From assembly GCA_017651645.1 (NCBI GenBank), contig JAGCCO010000002.1:40880-104879 (forward strand): a stretch of DNA of 64,000 nt. The letters are read 5' to 3'. Shown piece by piece: positions 43,144 to 52,159 of this stretch. Both the position numbers and the translations under genes were made by a program. Under the pieces are notes generated by a model, which did not search any database, had not been told where the DNA came from, and worked only from the letters and a program-made list of their open reading frames with translations. The DNA is from Bacteroidales bacterium (GTDB lineage: Bacteria > Bacteroidota > Bacteroidia > Bacteroidales > F082). How positions within the stretch are numbered: the first letter of the stretch is position 1; the number at the start of each line of letters is the position of its first letter.

Positions 43144-44967
43144 ATGGATAAGAAAGCAAACAAGGGAAAAACCATTCAGGCCTATCCCGATATTCCGCCC
43201 CGCACTTTCGACTTGTTGCCGAGATTTGTGGAGAAGTATGGTAAAAAGAAAGTGATGTTCGCCAGTAAGGTGGACGGGGCATGGAAGAAGTACATCAGCC
43301 GCGACTTTGTGAAGATGACCGATGTGATCAGTCAGGGACTAATAGGTTTAGGCGTGGGCAAGGGCGACCGCGTGGTGGTAGTTTCCAACAACTGTCCCCA
43401 GTGGAACATGGTGGATTTCGCCGTGCAGCAGATTGGTGCCATTCTGGTGCCCATCTATCCTACGGCGCGCCAGAGCGACTACGAGCATATCCTCAACCAT
43501 GCCGAGCCTAAGGTGGTTTTTGAGGAAGGCGCTCTTATCCATAAAAAGGTGAAACTTGTCCTTGACCAGATGTCAGTGCGCCCCAAAGAGTTTGCTTTCA
43601 ATCCCGTGGAAGGCATGATGACCTTGCGCGGACTGATGGTTTCGGTAAAAATCGACAAGAAGAGCCAGGCCGCTTTGCAGTCACGGAAGGAGTCGGTTTC
43701 CATCCATGATGTGGCCACCATTATTTATACATCGGGTACGCTCGGAACACCCAAGGGCGTGATGCTGACGCATTACAACCTGATGAGTTGTGTGGCCAAC
43801 TACGGACCGCATTATCCAGTGCCGTCTTCACATAAGGTGGTGAGTTTCTTACCCTTGTCGCATATCTACGAGCGCTCCGTGCTTTACACCCACCTCTATC
43901 TCGGCAATTCCACCTATTATGTGGAGAACTTCGGCACTATTATGCGCGACATTGCCGACGTGAAGCCCGAACATTTCACCACGGTGCCGCGTGTCATCGA
44001 AAAAGTGTACAACGGTATCGTCCGCAAGGGTGACAAACTCAAGGGCATGAAGAAACGTGTCTTCATGTGGGCTTTCAAGTTGGCCGAACGCTACGATGAG
44101 ACGGGCATTAAAAAGAATAGAACCTATAGGTTTAAGTTATATTGGGCCAACAGACTGGTTTTCAGGGATGTGAGGAAGGCTTTTGGAGGTCGTTTGGAGT
44201 TCATCATCTCTGGTGGTGCCAGTTTGCAGCCTCGTTTGGTGCGTCTGTTTGCCGCCATGGACATCCCGATTATTGAGGGCTATGGCCTGACGGAGACCTC
44301 GCCTGTGATTGCTACCAACAGTTTGGCATTGGGTATCATCAAAGCGGGTACGGTGGGTGTGCCGTGTGATAGCGTGACGTTCAAGATTGACCCTGAGTCA
44401 GGTGAGATTCTCGTGAAAGGCTCTGCCGTGATGAAGGGCTATTACAAGGACGAGGAGCAGACCAAAATCGCTATCGACGAGGAGGGTTATTTCCATACAG
44501 GCGACATCGGCGAGTTTGACGAGGACGGCTTGCTGAAAATCACGGGTCGCATGAAGGAAATCTTCAAGGACTCAATGGGCAAGTACATCTCACCTGCGCT
44601 GATTGAAAACCGTTTTATGGAATCGAAGTTTATCAACAGCATTATGGTGGTGGGTGAGAATCAGAAGTTTGCCGCTGCGCTGATTGTGCCCAATTTCGAG
44701 CATTTGAAGACCTGGTGCGAAGAGAACCACATTCCTTATACCACCAATGCGGAGATGATTAAGGTGAAGGCTGTCAATGACCGCTTCCGCAAGGAGGTCG
44801 ACAACTACAACAAGTTCTTCGGCGATTACGAAAAGATCAAGCGCTTCGAGCTGCTCGACCGCGAGTGGACCATCGAAGACGGCGAGATGACCCCCAGCCT
44901 CAAAATCCGCCGCAAAGCCATTGCTGAACACTTCCAGGGCTTGATTGACGGGATGTTTGCGGAATAA
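43144..44967 (+). CDS. Long-chain acyl-CoA synthetase (AMP-forming)
   Basis: The 607-residue product belongs to the ANL superfamily: the P-loop IIYTSGTLGTPKGVML, the adenine motif EGYGLTETSPV, and YFHTGDIGEFDEDG with the KITGRMKEIFKDS hinge. It activates fatty acids to acyl-CoA with ATP at the membrane face. The P-loop has Leu where most relatives have Thr (TSGTTG). The ATG at 43144 is preferred to a TTG two codons earlier. Its promoter is not obvious. Confidence 0.9.
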   Translation: MDKKANKGKTIQAYPDIPPRTFDLLPRFVEKYGKKKVMFASKVDGAWKKYISRDFVKMTDVISQGLIGLGVGKGDRVVVVSNNCPQWNMVDFAVQQIGAILVPIYPTARQSDYEHILNHAEPKVVFEEGALIHKKVKLVLDQMSVRPKEFAFNPVEGMMTLRGLMVSVKIDKKSQAALQSRKESVSIHDVATIIYTSGTLGTPKGVMLTHYNLMSCVANYGPHYPVPSSHKVVSFLPLSHIYERSVLYTHLYLGNSTYYVENFGTIMRDIADVKPEHFTTVPRVIEKVYNGIVRKGDKLKGMKKRVFMWAFKLAERYDETGIKKNRTYRFKLYWANRLVFRDVRKAFGGRLEFIISGGASLQPRLVRLFAAMDIPIIEGYGLTETSPVIATNSLALGIIKAGTVGVPCDSVTFKIDPESGEILVKGSAVMKGYYKDEEQTKIAIDEEGYFHTGDIGEFDEDGLLKITGRMKEIFKDSMGKYISPALIENRFMESKFINSIMVVGENQKFAAALIVPNFEHLKTWCEENHIPYTTNAEMIKVKAVNDRFRKEVDNYNKFFGDYEKIKRFELLDREWTIEDGEMTPSLKIRRKAIAEHFQGLIDGMFAE

Positions 44968-45001
44968 TAGTTTTTGCATTTGATTTTATGGGTTTAGTTT
45001 G

Positions 45002-45009
45002 TAATTTTG
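45002..45009 (+). promoter_or_regulatory. -7 element for the Kef-type antiporter gene
   Basis: TAATTTTG, 22 bases before the start codon at 45031. Confidence 0.55.
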
Positions 45010-45030
45010 CAGACTAATAATATTGTATTT

Positions 45031-47316
45031 ATGGAATCCTTACCCGCATTATTTTCTGACCTAGCCCTGATATTAGTCACGGCAGGCATTACCACGGTGA
45101 TTTTCAAATGGTTGAAACAGCCTGTTGTGCTGGGTTATATCATTGCCGGTTTTTTGATCGGCCCCAATTTTGAATGGTTCCCCGTCATCAACGACCATAC
45201 GAGCGTGGAGACCTGGAGCGAAATCGGCATGGTGTTCATGCTGTTCGGTATCGGCTTGGAGTTCAGTTTCAAGAAGTTGAAGAAGGTGGGAGGGACGGTC
45301 GGTATCACTGCACTGACAGAGTTGGTAACGATGTGTGTGGTGGGCTTCTTGCTTGGTAAGCTACTAGGCTGGTCGCAGATGGATTGCATTTTCCTCGGCG
45401 CCATGTTGTCCATTTCATCCACGACCATCATTGCCAAAGCCTTCGACGACATGAAGCTGCACCGTGAGAAATTCAGCGGCAATGTCATCGGCGAGTTGGT
45501 CGTTGAAGACCTTGAGGCCGTCTTGCTGATGGTGATTCTATCGACACTGGCGGTGAGCAAAACCTTTGATGGCATGCAGTTGGTCACCAGCATGTTGAAG
45601 TTGGGATTCTTCTTGTTGATTTGGTTCATCGGTGGCATTTTCATTGTGCCTACGGTCTTGCGATGGGCGAGGAAATTCATGTCGGAGGAGACGCTGACGG
45701 TGTTTTCGGTAGGTTTATGTTTTCTGATGGTAGTACTGGCCAACCTTGCAGGATTCTCTTCCGCTTTGGGTGCATTTATCATGGGTTCCATCTTGGCCGA
45801 AACACTTGAGGCAGAGATGATTCACAAGGTCACTACCCCGATTAAGAACCTGTTTGGCGCGGTGTTCTTTGTCTCGGTAGGCATGATGGTCGACCCGCAG
45901 ATATTGGTCAATTATTGGTGGCAGATTCTGGTGGTGACGTTGGTGCTGCTCTTGTTCAAGCCTTTGAGCAATGTGGTGGGACGGTTGATTGCTGGTCTGG
46001 GGCTGAAACAGGCCTTTCAAGGCGGTTTCTGCTTCTGCCAGATTGGTGAGTTTTCGTTCATTATCGCCACATTAGGCCTTAGTTATGGGGTCATTGATGA
46101 CTTCCTGTATCCTATCATCGTTTCGGTTTCCATCATCACGACTTTCCTAACGCCGTATGCCATCAAAGCGGCTGTGCCAACCTATCATTGGGTGAGCGGC
46201 CACATGTCGGAACAATGGCTGAATCATTTTGAGAATACGGATAGGGGCATCAAGGTGAAAAGCGGCGAGAAGGTGAGCATGGCGAGCTTTGTCGGAAGGC
46301 AGTTCAAGCATATCGTCATCTATATTGCCATTGTTATTGCGGTGCTGTTCATCTGTTTCTGGATAGGCGCTGTCGTCATGGAGTATGTGCCAGGACTATG
46401 GAGTAATGCCATTAGTGCGGCCATCACTCTGGTTCTGGTGTCACCTTTCCTGTGGGCCATCGGTTTCAGGCACACCTTGGTCAAGACCACACATAAGTTA
46501 ATGGAACACAGCAAGTTTAACAAAACCTTGATCCTTTCCATTTTCATTATACGTTTTATCATTGTGTGGGTTGTTGCCACAGCGGTGTTGCGGCATTTCT
46601 TCAATGGGGCGTTTTGGTCTCATCTGGGTGTTGGCTCGCCTTATTATCGTTGGATCAATGTGGCTATGGCATTGGGATACACTCTTCTGCTTCGAGTGCT
46701 GAGTCCGGCGATGAACTTTTACAAGCGCATCGAGGACAGTTTCCTCGACAACCTCAACAAGCGGCAGTCGTCGCAGGTATTCGCCATTCCTGAGATTTTG
46801 CAGGAAAACTGCCATTTGCAGAAGATGACGCTGAGTCCTGATAGTCCTTATTCAGGCCAGGTTATCAAGGAAACCGATTTCCGAGACAATTATAATGTGA
46901 GTGTGGTCAGCGTGGAGCGTGGTAAACAGCTTTATGAGTTGCCCAAGTCTGATTTTCAGCTGTTCCCATTCGATAAGATTACTTTTGTCGGACATGAGGA
47001 CCATTTGCGGCTGTTGTTGCCGAGGGTGGAGCTTTTTGACGAGCAACTCATTCAGGAACACGAGGAGAGCGAAGTGGACTTATATAAGGTGCAGGTGCGT
47101 CCCGAAAGCCCTTACGTGGATGTGGCGCTTATGGATTCGGGCTTGGCCGAAAACTTTGAAACCATGATTATCGCCATCGAACGCGACGGACAATTCATCT
47201 TGAATCCCTCGGCGAGAATCACCTTCCAACCCGCTGATTTGGTGTGGTTTGTAGCGCAGAAAGAGAAGGCGGAGATTCTGATGAACTATAATCCTGACAC
47301 AATTCCAAATTCTTAA
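45031..47316 (+). CDS. CPA2-family cation:proton antiporter with RCK_C domains
   Basis: The 761-residue product has a Kef-type membrane domain (about 12 helices, with KQPVVLGYIIAGFLIGPN near the start and the conserved acidic GELVVEDLEAV), a further hydrophobic region (about 425-570), and two C-terminal TrkA_C/RCK_C-like domains (TLSPDSPYSGQVI and VRPESPYVDVAL). It likely exports K+ or Na+ in exchange for protons, gated by the RCK_C domains. The classic N-terminal TrkA_N (Rossmann) part is not visible. The ATG at 45031 is chosen because the promoter overlaps the upstream frame. Confidence 0.85.
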   Translation: MESLPALFSDLALILVTAGITTVIFKWLKQPVVLGYIIAGFLIGPNFEWFPVINDHTSVETWSEIGMVFMLFGIGLEFSFKKLKKVGGTVGITALTELVTMCVVGFLLGKLLGWSQMDCIFLGAMLSISSTTIIAKAFDDMKLHREKFSGNVIGELVVEDLEAVLLMVILSTLAVSKTFDGMQLVTSMLKLGFFLLIWFIGGIFIVPTVLRWARKFMSEETLTVFSVGLCFLMVVLANLAGFSSALGAFIMGSILAETLEAEMIHKVTTPIKNLFGAVFFVSVGMMVDPQILVNYWWQILVVTLVLLLFKPLSNVVGRLIAGLGLKQAFQGGFCFCQIGEFSFIIATLGLSYGVIDDFLYPIIVSVSIITTFLTPYAIKAAVPTYHWVSGHMSEQWLNHFENTDRGIKVKSGEKVSMASFVGRQFKHIVIYIAIVIAVLFICFWIGAVVMEYVPGLWSNAISAAITLVLVSPFLWAIGFRHTLVKTTHKLMEHSKFNKTLILSIFIIRFIIVWVVATAVLRHFFNGAFWSHLGVGSPYYRWINVAMALGYTLLLRVLSPAMNFYKRIEDSFLDNLNKRQSSQVFAIPEILQENCHLQKMTLSPDSPYSGQVIKETDFRDNYNVSVVSVERGKQLYELPKSDFQLFPFDKITFVGHEDHLRLLLPRVELFDEQLIQEHEESEVDLYKVQVRPESPYVDVALMDSGLAENFETMIIAIERDGQFILNPSARITFQPADLVWFVAQKEKAEILMNYNPDTIPNS

Positions 47317-47348
47317 CCTACCAAATAATTGGGCAGACATGCAGTTCT

Positions 47349-47376
47349 CCCCAACTCTAAACACTCAACTCTAAAC
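47349..47376. repeat. Four inverted heptads of the GTTTAGA/GTTGAGT type before topB
   Basis: Read on the minus strand, four 7-base units (GTTTAGA, GTTGAGT, GTTTAGA, GTTGGGG) lie directly before the topB start. The same family follows rarA at 23741-23761. Confidence 0.6.
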
Positions 47377-47380
47377 TAGA

Positions 47381-49429
47381 ATGATTGTTTGTATTGCCGA
47401 AAAGCCAAGCGTCGCCCGCGACATTGCCAAAGTGCTAGGAGCCAACACTTCCCATGAAGGTTACATGGAAGGCAATGGCTATCAGGTGACTTGGACTTTC
47501 GGCCATCTCTGCACCTTAAAAGAACCTCACGACTACACCGACCAATGGAAGTCATGGGCGTTGAGCCGCTTGCCGATGATACCGCCGCGTTTCGGCATCA
47601 AACTCATCGCTGACAAAGGCGTGGAGAAGCAATTCAAGGTCATTGAATCCTTGTTTCAGAAGGCTGATGAGATAGTGAACTGCGGTGATGCCGGACAAGA
47701 AGGTGAGCTTATCCAACGTTGGGTGATGCAAAAGGCCGCCGTACATTGTCCCGTGAAGCGTTTGTGGATTTCATCCTTGACAGAGGAGTCCATCCGCGAG
47801 GGCTTCAAGACCCTGAAAGACCAATCTGATTATCAGTCGCTTTACGAAGCGGGACTTAGTCGAGCTATCGGTGATTGGTTGCTTGGCATGAACGCTACTC
47901 GGCTTTACACCTTAAAATATGGTCAGAATCGTCAGGTGTTGTCTATTGGACGCGTGCAAACACCTACTTTGGCGCTGATCGTCAACCGCTATCATGAAAT
48001 CGTCAACTTCAAGCCAGAAGCCTATTGGGTGTTGTCGACCGTTTATCGTGACACGACCTTTACCGCTATCAAAGGCAAATATGGTTCTGTTGAAGATGGT
48101 CAAAAAGACCTGCAAAGCGTTGAAGGGAAAGAGTTCACCGTGACCGATATTACCACCAAGAAAGGCACGGAAGCTCCGCCGAGGCTCTATGACTTGACCT
48201 CGTTGCAGGTGGAGTGCAATAAGAAATACAATCTGTCTGCGGACCAGACTTTGCAGACCATACAGAGCCTCTACGAAAAGAAATATACCACCTATCCTCG
48301 TGTCGACACAACTTATCTGAGCGATGACATCTACCCGAAATGCCCCGACATCTTGGCCAAACTGACCAATTATGCCGAATACACGGCACCATTGGCGAGT
48401 AAGAAGCTGCCAAAGAGCAAGAAGGTGTTCGACAACAGCAAAGTCACCGACCACCATGCCATCATCCCAACGGGTGTGGTGCCTCAAGGATTGTCGGTTG
48501 CCGAGCAGCAGGTCTATGACGAGGTGTGCCGTCATTTCATTGCCGTGTTTTATCCTGATTGTCAGTTTGCTACAACCACGGTCTTGGGCAAAGTGGAGGA
48601 GGTGGAGTTTAAGACTTCGGGCAAGCAGATTCTTGTGCCTGGCTGGCGCGAGGTCATCAAGCCGGTGAAACAGGAAGAGGAGAAGAAAGAAGGGCAGGAG
48701 GACGAGGAAAAGACTTTGCCTATCTTTGAGAAGGGTGAGCATGGACCACATCAGCCGCAGTTAGCTGAAAAATGGACCACACCACCCAAACCCTATACCG
48801 AAGCCACCTTACTCCGTGCCATGGAGACGGCAGGCAAGCTCGTTGACGATGAATCTTTGCGCGAGGTGATGAAAGAGAACGGCATAGGGCGGCCTTCCAC
48901 TCGTGCGGCCATCATTGAGATGCTGTTCAAACGCAACTATATCAAGAAGATACGAAAGAGCCTTGAGCCCACTCCGACGGGCATTGAACTTATCGGCCTC
49001 ATCCATGAGGACCTGCTGAAAAGTGCTGAATTGACGGGCATTTGGGAGAAGAAACTCCGAGAAATTGAGCAACATAAATACGAGGCCCGACAGTTCTTGG
49101 ACGAACTGAAACAAATGGTATCAGAAATCGTTACAACGGTGATGCTGGATAATAGCAACCGCCGTGTGGCAGCGGCAGTGATGGAGGAGAAACCGAAGAA
49201 GGCTGCACCTAAGAAAGGCGTTTCACCAAAGACTAAGAAAGTTTCGGAAGGCATAGATTCCCGCCATCCCGCAATCCAGCGTTGGAATGACATGCCTTCT
49301 GAAACCAGCCCAGATGCTATCATCGGTCAGCCTTGTCCGCTGTGTGGAAAGGGGCATGTTATTAAAGGTAAGACGGCTTATGGCTGTTCCGAATGGAGGA
49401 ACGGCTGCGAATGGCGGAAAGCATTTTAA
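47381..49429 (+). CDS. topB: DNA topoisomerase III
   Basis: The 682-residue type IA topoisomerase has the TOPRIM domain (MIVCIAEKPSVARDIAK, NCGDAGQEGELI), the catalytic tyrosine region TTYPRVDTTYLSDD, the QTPTLALIV-type active-site helix and GRPSTRAAIIEMLFK. It ends in a CPLCGKG...YGCSEW zinc-ribbon-like domain. It decatenates DNA during replication and recombination. The length is within the family range. A RarA gene lies 24 kb away; the two are functionally related but not linked here. A heptad repeat sits just upstream of the start. Confidence 0.95.
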   Translation: MIVCIAEKPSVARDIAKVLGANTSHEGYMEGNGYQVTWTFGHLCTLKEPHDYTDQWKSWALSRLPMIPPRFGIKLIADKGVEKQFKVIESLFQKADEIVNCGDAGQEGELIQRWVMQKAAVHCPVKRLWISSLTEESIREGFKTLKDQSDYQSLYEAGLSRAIGDWLLGMNATRLYTLKYGQNRQVLSIGRVQTPTLALIVNRYHEIVNFKPEAYWVLSTVYRDTTFTAIKGKYGSVEDGQKDLQSVEGKEFTVTDITTKKGTEAPPRLYDLTSLQVECNKKYNLSADQTLQTIQSLYEKKYTTYPRVDTTYLSDDIYPKCPDILAKLTNYAEYTAPLASKKLPKSKKVFDNSKVTDHHAIIPTGVVPQGLSVAEQQVYDEVCRHFIAVFYPDCQFATTTVLGKVEEVEFKTSGKQILVPGWREVIKPVKQEEEKKEGQEDEEKTLPIFEKGEHGPHQPQLAEKWTTPPKPYTEATLLRAMETAGKLVDDESLREVMKENGIGRPSTRAAIIEMLFKRNYIKKIRKSLEPTPTGIELIGLIHEDLLKSAELTGIWEKKLREIEQHKYEARQFLDELKQMVSEIVTTVMLDNSNRRVAAAVMEEKPKKAAPKKGVSPKTKKVSEGIDSRHPAIQRWNDMPSETSPDAIIGQPCPLCGKGHVIKGKTAYGCSEWRNGCEWRKAF

Positions 49430-49462
49430 TATGTAAATCTTTCGATGTTATAATAATATTGC

Positions 49463-49470
49463 TATTTTTG
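49463..49470 (+). promoter_or_regulatory. -7 element for the TIR gene
   Basis: TATTTTTG, 23 bases before the start codon at 49493. Confidence 0.6.
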
Positions 49471-49492
49471 CAAGCAACAAAATGGATTTGCT

Positions 49493-50434
49493 ATGGAAAA
49501 AAGATACGATGTCTTCATAAGTTATTCTTCGCAGGATCAAAAGACGGTGGAGGGTATTTGTGGTTATTTGGAACGCAAGGGATACCGTTGTTTCGTGGCG
49601 TATAGGGATATTCCGCGCGGTGTGGTGTGGGCCACGGCTATCATTGAAGCCTTGGACGCGAGTAAGATGATGGTGGTGGTTTTCTCTAACGATTTCAATG
49701 TCTCGCCGCAAACTGATCGTGAAATTGAGCTTGCTTCAGAGAACCGAATGCCGATTTTGACTTACCGTGTGACGGATACCCAGATGACAGGTGCCAAGAA
49801 GTATTATTTGAAAAACCTGAACTGGATCGATGCGTTCCCAAATCCCGAAGGTTATTTCGGACAGCTGCTCAACAGCGTGGTGAAGTTGATAGGTCCATCG
49901 ACATTGGAGATGGAGAATACCACCAAACAGGAAGTGGCGCAAGAAATGAAAGCAAATGTGCAACAACCTGATTTGAAACCCAAGTCGAAAAAGAAAGCTT
50001 TGCCATGGATTATTGGTGGAGCTGCGATTGTGTTGATTGCCCTTGTTGCATTATTCGCTTTGCCAAAGGGAGATACTAAGGAGTCTGACACACGTTCAAT
50101 GTATCATTTTATAGGTCAGATAGCGGGTGCCAATGTCCATGCTTCGATGATATTGGATGGCTCTTTGGTGCAGGGCAGGTACTATTATGATTCTCAAAAG
50201 GCATCAGGGAACAAGGCATTTATGGAATTTTTTGGTAATAGGGATGGTAATCATTTGAAACTAACAGAGTCCGTCAATAACAAGATAACGGGCGTGTTTG
50301 AAGGAGAGTGGAAGGATGGAGTATACGAGGGCTCCTTTACGCGAACGAAGGATGAAAAGAAATTCACGTTCAAGCTTGTTGAAACAGAAGACGGAACAGA
50401 TCTTTTTGATGAAAATGAATTCGGCCCGAAATAG
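49493..50434 (+). CDS. TIR-domain protein with transmembrane helix and beta-rich C-terminal domain
   Basis: Residues 1-135 form a TIR domain: YDVFISYSSQD (box 1), FVAYRDIPRG (box 2) and a TDREIELASENRMPIL segment with the putative NADase glutamate (E77). A linker and one transmembrane helix (about 171-190) follow, then about 110 residues rich in strands and Tyr/Gly (GSLVQGRYYYDSQ, GVFEGEWKDGVYEGSF), a module seen in other Bacteroidetes and proteobacterial periplasmic proteins. The topology suggests a cytoplasmic TIR and an extracytoplasmic sensor domain. TIR domains in bacteria often cleave NAD+ in anti-phage defence; that role here is inference. It is monocistronic. Confidence 0.8.
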   Translation: MEKRYDVFISYSSQDQKTVEGICGYLERKGYRCFVAYRDIPRGVVWATAIIEALDASKMMVVVFSNDFNVSPQTDREIELASENRMPILTYRVTDTQMTGAKKYYLKNLNWIDAFPNPEGYFGQLLNSVVKLIGPSTLEMENTTKQEVAQEMKANVQQPDLKPKSKKKALPWIIGGAAIVLIALVALFALPKGDTKESDTRSMYHFIGQIAGANVHASMILDGSLVQGRYYYDSQKASGNKAFMEFFGNRDGNHLKLTESVNNKITGVFEGEWKDGVYEGSFTRTKDEKKFTFKLVETEDGTDLFDENEFGPK

Positions 50435-50456
50435 GTAGAAGAATCGAGGAATAACC

Positions 50457-51650
50457 TTACTCAATCTCCAGCGTCTTCTTGCAGATCTCAATCTCCTCAG
50501 GGTCGCCAGTGTATTTGCCATGGTCGTCACTGAGCTTGACCACTTTCTTCCATGTACGTTTTTCAGTGATTTTGGCCGCCGTGAGCTTCACCACGATATT
50601 CATGGCTTTCACGTTGTCGACGTCGCAGGTGAGGTGGGTGCCGATGCCGAAGGAGTCTTGCATACGACCGGCTACAGCTTCGTGAATGGCGATGGCCTCG
50701 TCAACATTCAGGCCGTTGCTGAAGATGATGGACTTCTGTGCCGGGTCGATGCCGAGTTCCTTGTATTTTTCGATGATTTCTTCCAAAGCTTCGTAGTTGT
50801 CGCCACTGTCAACACGCAGGCCGTCAAACAGTTTGGCGTGCAATGTGGTGAAGTTTTGGAAGAAGGCTTTGCGCGTGTAGGTGTCGTAGAGGAACACTCC
50901 TAAGCTTCCGGCATACACCTCCTGCCAGTAGTCCATGGCGAGGTAGTTTGCCTCGTTGTAGCCGTATAGCGAGCAAGTCTCAATGAATTGGTGACTCATG
51001 GTGCCGATGGGGGTGAGGTCATACTTCATGGCCAACAGTACGTTGGAAGTACCTACAAAGCAGGTCTTGGTGAACTGCTTCTGTGCCTCGATGAAACTGC
51101 GAATCACCAAATCCTGGTGCTCGAATGAGAAACGGCGACGTGTGCCGAAGTCGCTGAACTTCACGCCATTGCCGATGAGGCGGATGCCTTTGGCGTAGGA
51201 CTTTTCGTATTCCTTTTGGGCATCGTAGTGTTCAAACTCGCCTTTCAGCTCGTGTGAGAGTTCGGAAACAGTGGCCAAGATAGGCATCTCCCAGAACACG
51301 GTGCGCCACAGCAGACCAGTGACGGTGATGTGCAAATGACCATCTTCGTCCTGGCTTACTTCGACCTCGGAAGGCCGCATGTGGAAGCCTTTTAGGAAGG
51401 TGAAGAACCACAGTGGGAAGTAGTAGCATTTCCGTTTCATGAAACGCACTTCCTCGTCGGTGATTTTGATGTTGCCGTAAAGGTCGAATTGCTCGCGCAG
51501 TTTCTCAGCGAAGCCTTTGGGATAGACCGTGTTGTTGCGGTCTACAAAGGTGTATTGTCCCATGGCGCGGGGAAACTTCTGCAGGTAGGCGTAGCACACG
51601 CTGAAAGTATACAAGTCGTTGTCTAATAAGCTGTTGATAATTTGTCTCAT
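50457..51650 (-). CDS. pncB: Nicotinate phosphoribosyltransferase
   Basis: The 397-residue product matches NAPRTases: IINSLLDNDLYTFSVCYAYL at the start, the DFGTRRRFS motif and LRVDSGDNYE. The enzyme makes nicotinate mononucleotide from nicotinate and PRPP in NAD salvage. The start at 51650 is chosen because the upstream extension lies inside the heptad repeat. It is followed convergently, after 22 bases, by the end of the TIR gene; no terminator is evident in that gap. Confidence 0.93.
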   Translation of the reverse strand: MRQIINSLLDNDLYTFSVCYAYLQKFPRAMGQYTFVDRNNTVYPKGFAEKLREQFDLYGNIKITDEEVRFMKRKCYYFPLWFFTFLKGFHMRPSEVEVSQDEDGHLHITVTGLLWRTVFWEMPILATVSELSHELKGEFEHYDAQKEYEKSYAKGIRLIGNGVKFSDFGTRRRFSFEHQDLVIRSFIEAQKQFTKTCFVGTSNVLLAMKYDLTPIGTMSHQFIETCSLYGYNEANYLAMDYWQEVYAGSLGVFLYDTYTRKAFFQNFTTLHAKLFDGLRVDSGDNYEALEEIIEKYKELGIDPAQKSIIFSNGLNVDEAIAIHEAVAGRMQDSFGIGTHLTCDVDNVKAMNIVVKLTAAKITEKRTWKKVVKLSDDHGKYTGDPEEIEICKKTLEIE

Positions 51651-51667
51651 GGTGTTTGTTATTTTTG

Positions 51668-51736
51668 GGCTATTAGCTGTTAGCAATTAGCTGTTAGCTT
51701 GTTGGCTGCCAAGCTAATAGCTATAGGCAAATAGCC
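51668..51736. repeat. Heptad inverted repeat between pncB and the four-helix-bundle gene
   Basis: The left arm reads in 7-base units GGCTATT, AGCTGTT, AGCAATT, AGCTGTT, AGCTTG. The right arm, reverse-complemented, reads GGCTATT, TGCCTAT, AGCTATT, AGCTTG. The arms share ends and period but differ by one unit, as expected for repeats that gain and lose heptads. Confidence 0.8.
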
Positions 51737-51742
51737 AATTTA

Positions 51743-52093
51743 TTAATGTAAAGTTTCTATTAGTTTGTTTAACATGGCTTTTATGTCATTGACTTCTTCG
51801 TTGAGTTTTTGGTACGAGGCTTTGTCCAAGAACTCCAAATCGTATGAAAGCAAGAGTTCTTCTTCGACTTCAGAAGCGGAACCTGCTGCAATGTTTAGAT
51901 AATGGGCAAACTCTGAGTCGCTTCTTCTGCCACAGCCTTCAGCTATGTTGAAAGGGATGGATGTAGCAGCCCTCCTGATTTGAGAAGTGATTCCGAATAG
52001 TTCTTCCTTAGGGAATTTCTTTGTCTTCCTATATATACTGAGAGCAAATTGATGCCCTTTCTCCCATACCTTATAATTATGAAAATCTCTCAT
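51743..52093 (-). CDS. Four-helix-bundle protein (S23/IVS-associated family), flanked by heptad repeats
   Basis: The 116-residue product matches the four-helix-bundle family found in 23S rRNA intervening sequences and related to the Avd proteins of diversity-generating retroelements: DFHNYKVWEKGHQFALSIY, then ITSQIRRAATSIPFNIAEG and a FAHYLNIAAGSASEVEEEL helix. Family members are basic nucleic-acid-binding pentamers, but their function outside retroelements is unknown. There is no rRNA, reverse transcriptase or template repeat nearby. The gene is wedged between pncB and the DUF47-Pit operon, with palindromic heptad repeats on both sides, which suggests an inserted unit. Confidence 0.88.
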   Translation of the reverse strand: MRDFHNYKVWEKGHQFALSIYRKTKKFPKEELFGITSQIRRAATSIPFNIAEGCGRRSDSEFAHYLNIAAGSASEVEEELLLSYDLEFLDKASYQKLNEEVNDIKAMLNKLIETLH

Positions 52094-52113
52094 AGAATAT
52101 GTACTTTAAACTT

Positions 52114-52157
52114 GGCTGTAAGCCGTGCTAATAGCTAACAGCTAACGGCTAACAGCC
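52114..52157. repeat. Heptad inverted repeat upstream of the four-helix-bundle gene
   Basis: GGCTGTAAGCCG and CGGCTAACAGCC form a 12-bp stem with one mismatch. The right side, reverse-complemented, runs GGCTGTT, AGCCGTT, AGCTGTT, AGCTATT, AGC, with the same 7-base period as the repeats at 38853 and 51668. It ends two bases before the stop codon of the DUF47 gene. Confidence 0.8.
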
Positions 52158-52159
52158 AT

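Noticed and set aside
51659..51666. Plus-strand -7 element TATTTTTG upstream of pncB
   Set aside because: It points away from pncB into the repeat and has no gene downstream on that strand.
51743..52093. Diversity-generating retroelement around the Avd-like protein
   Set aside because: No reverse transcriptase, template or variable repeat is seen nearby, and no rRNA for an intervening-sequence context.
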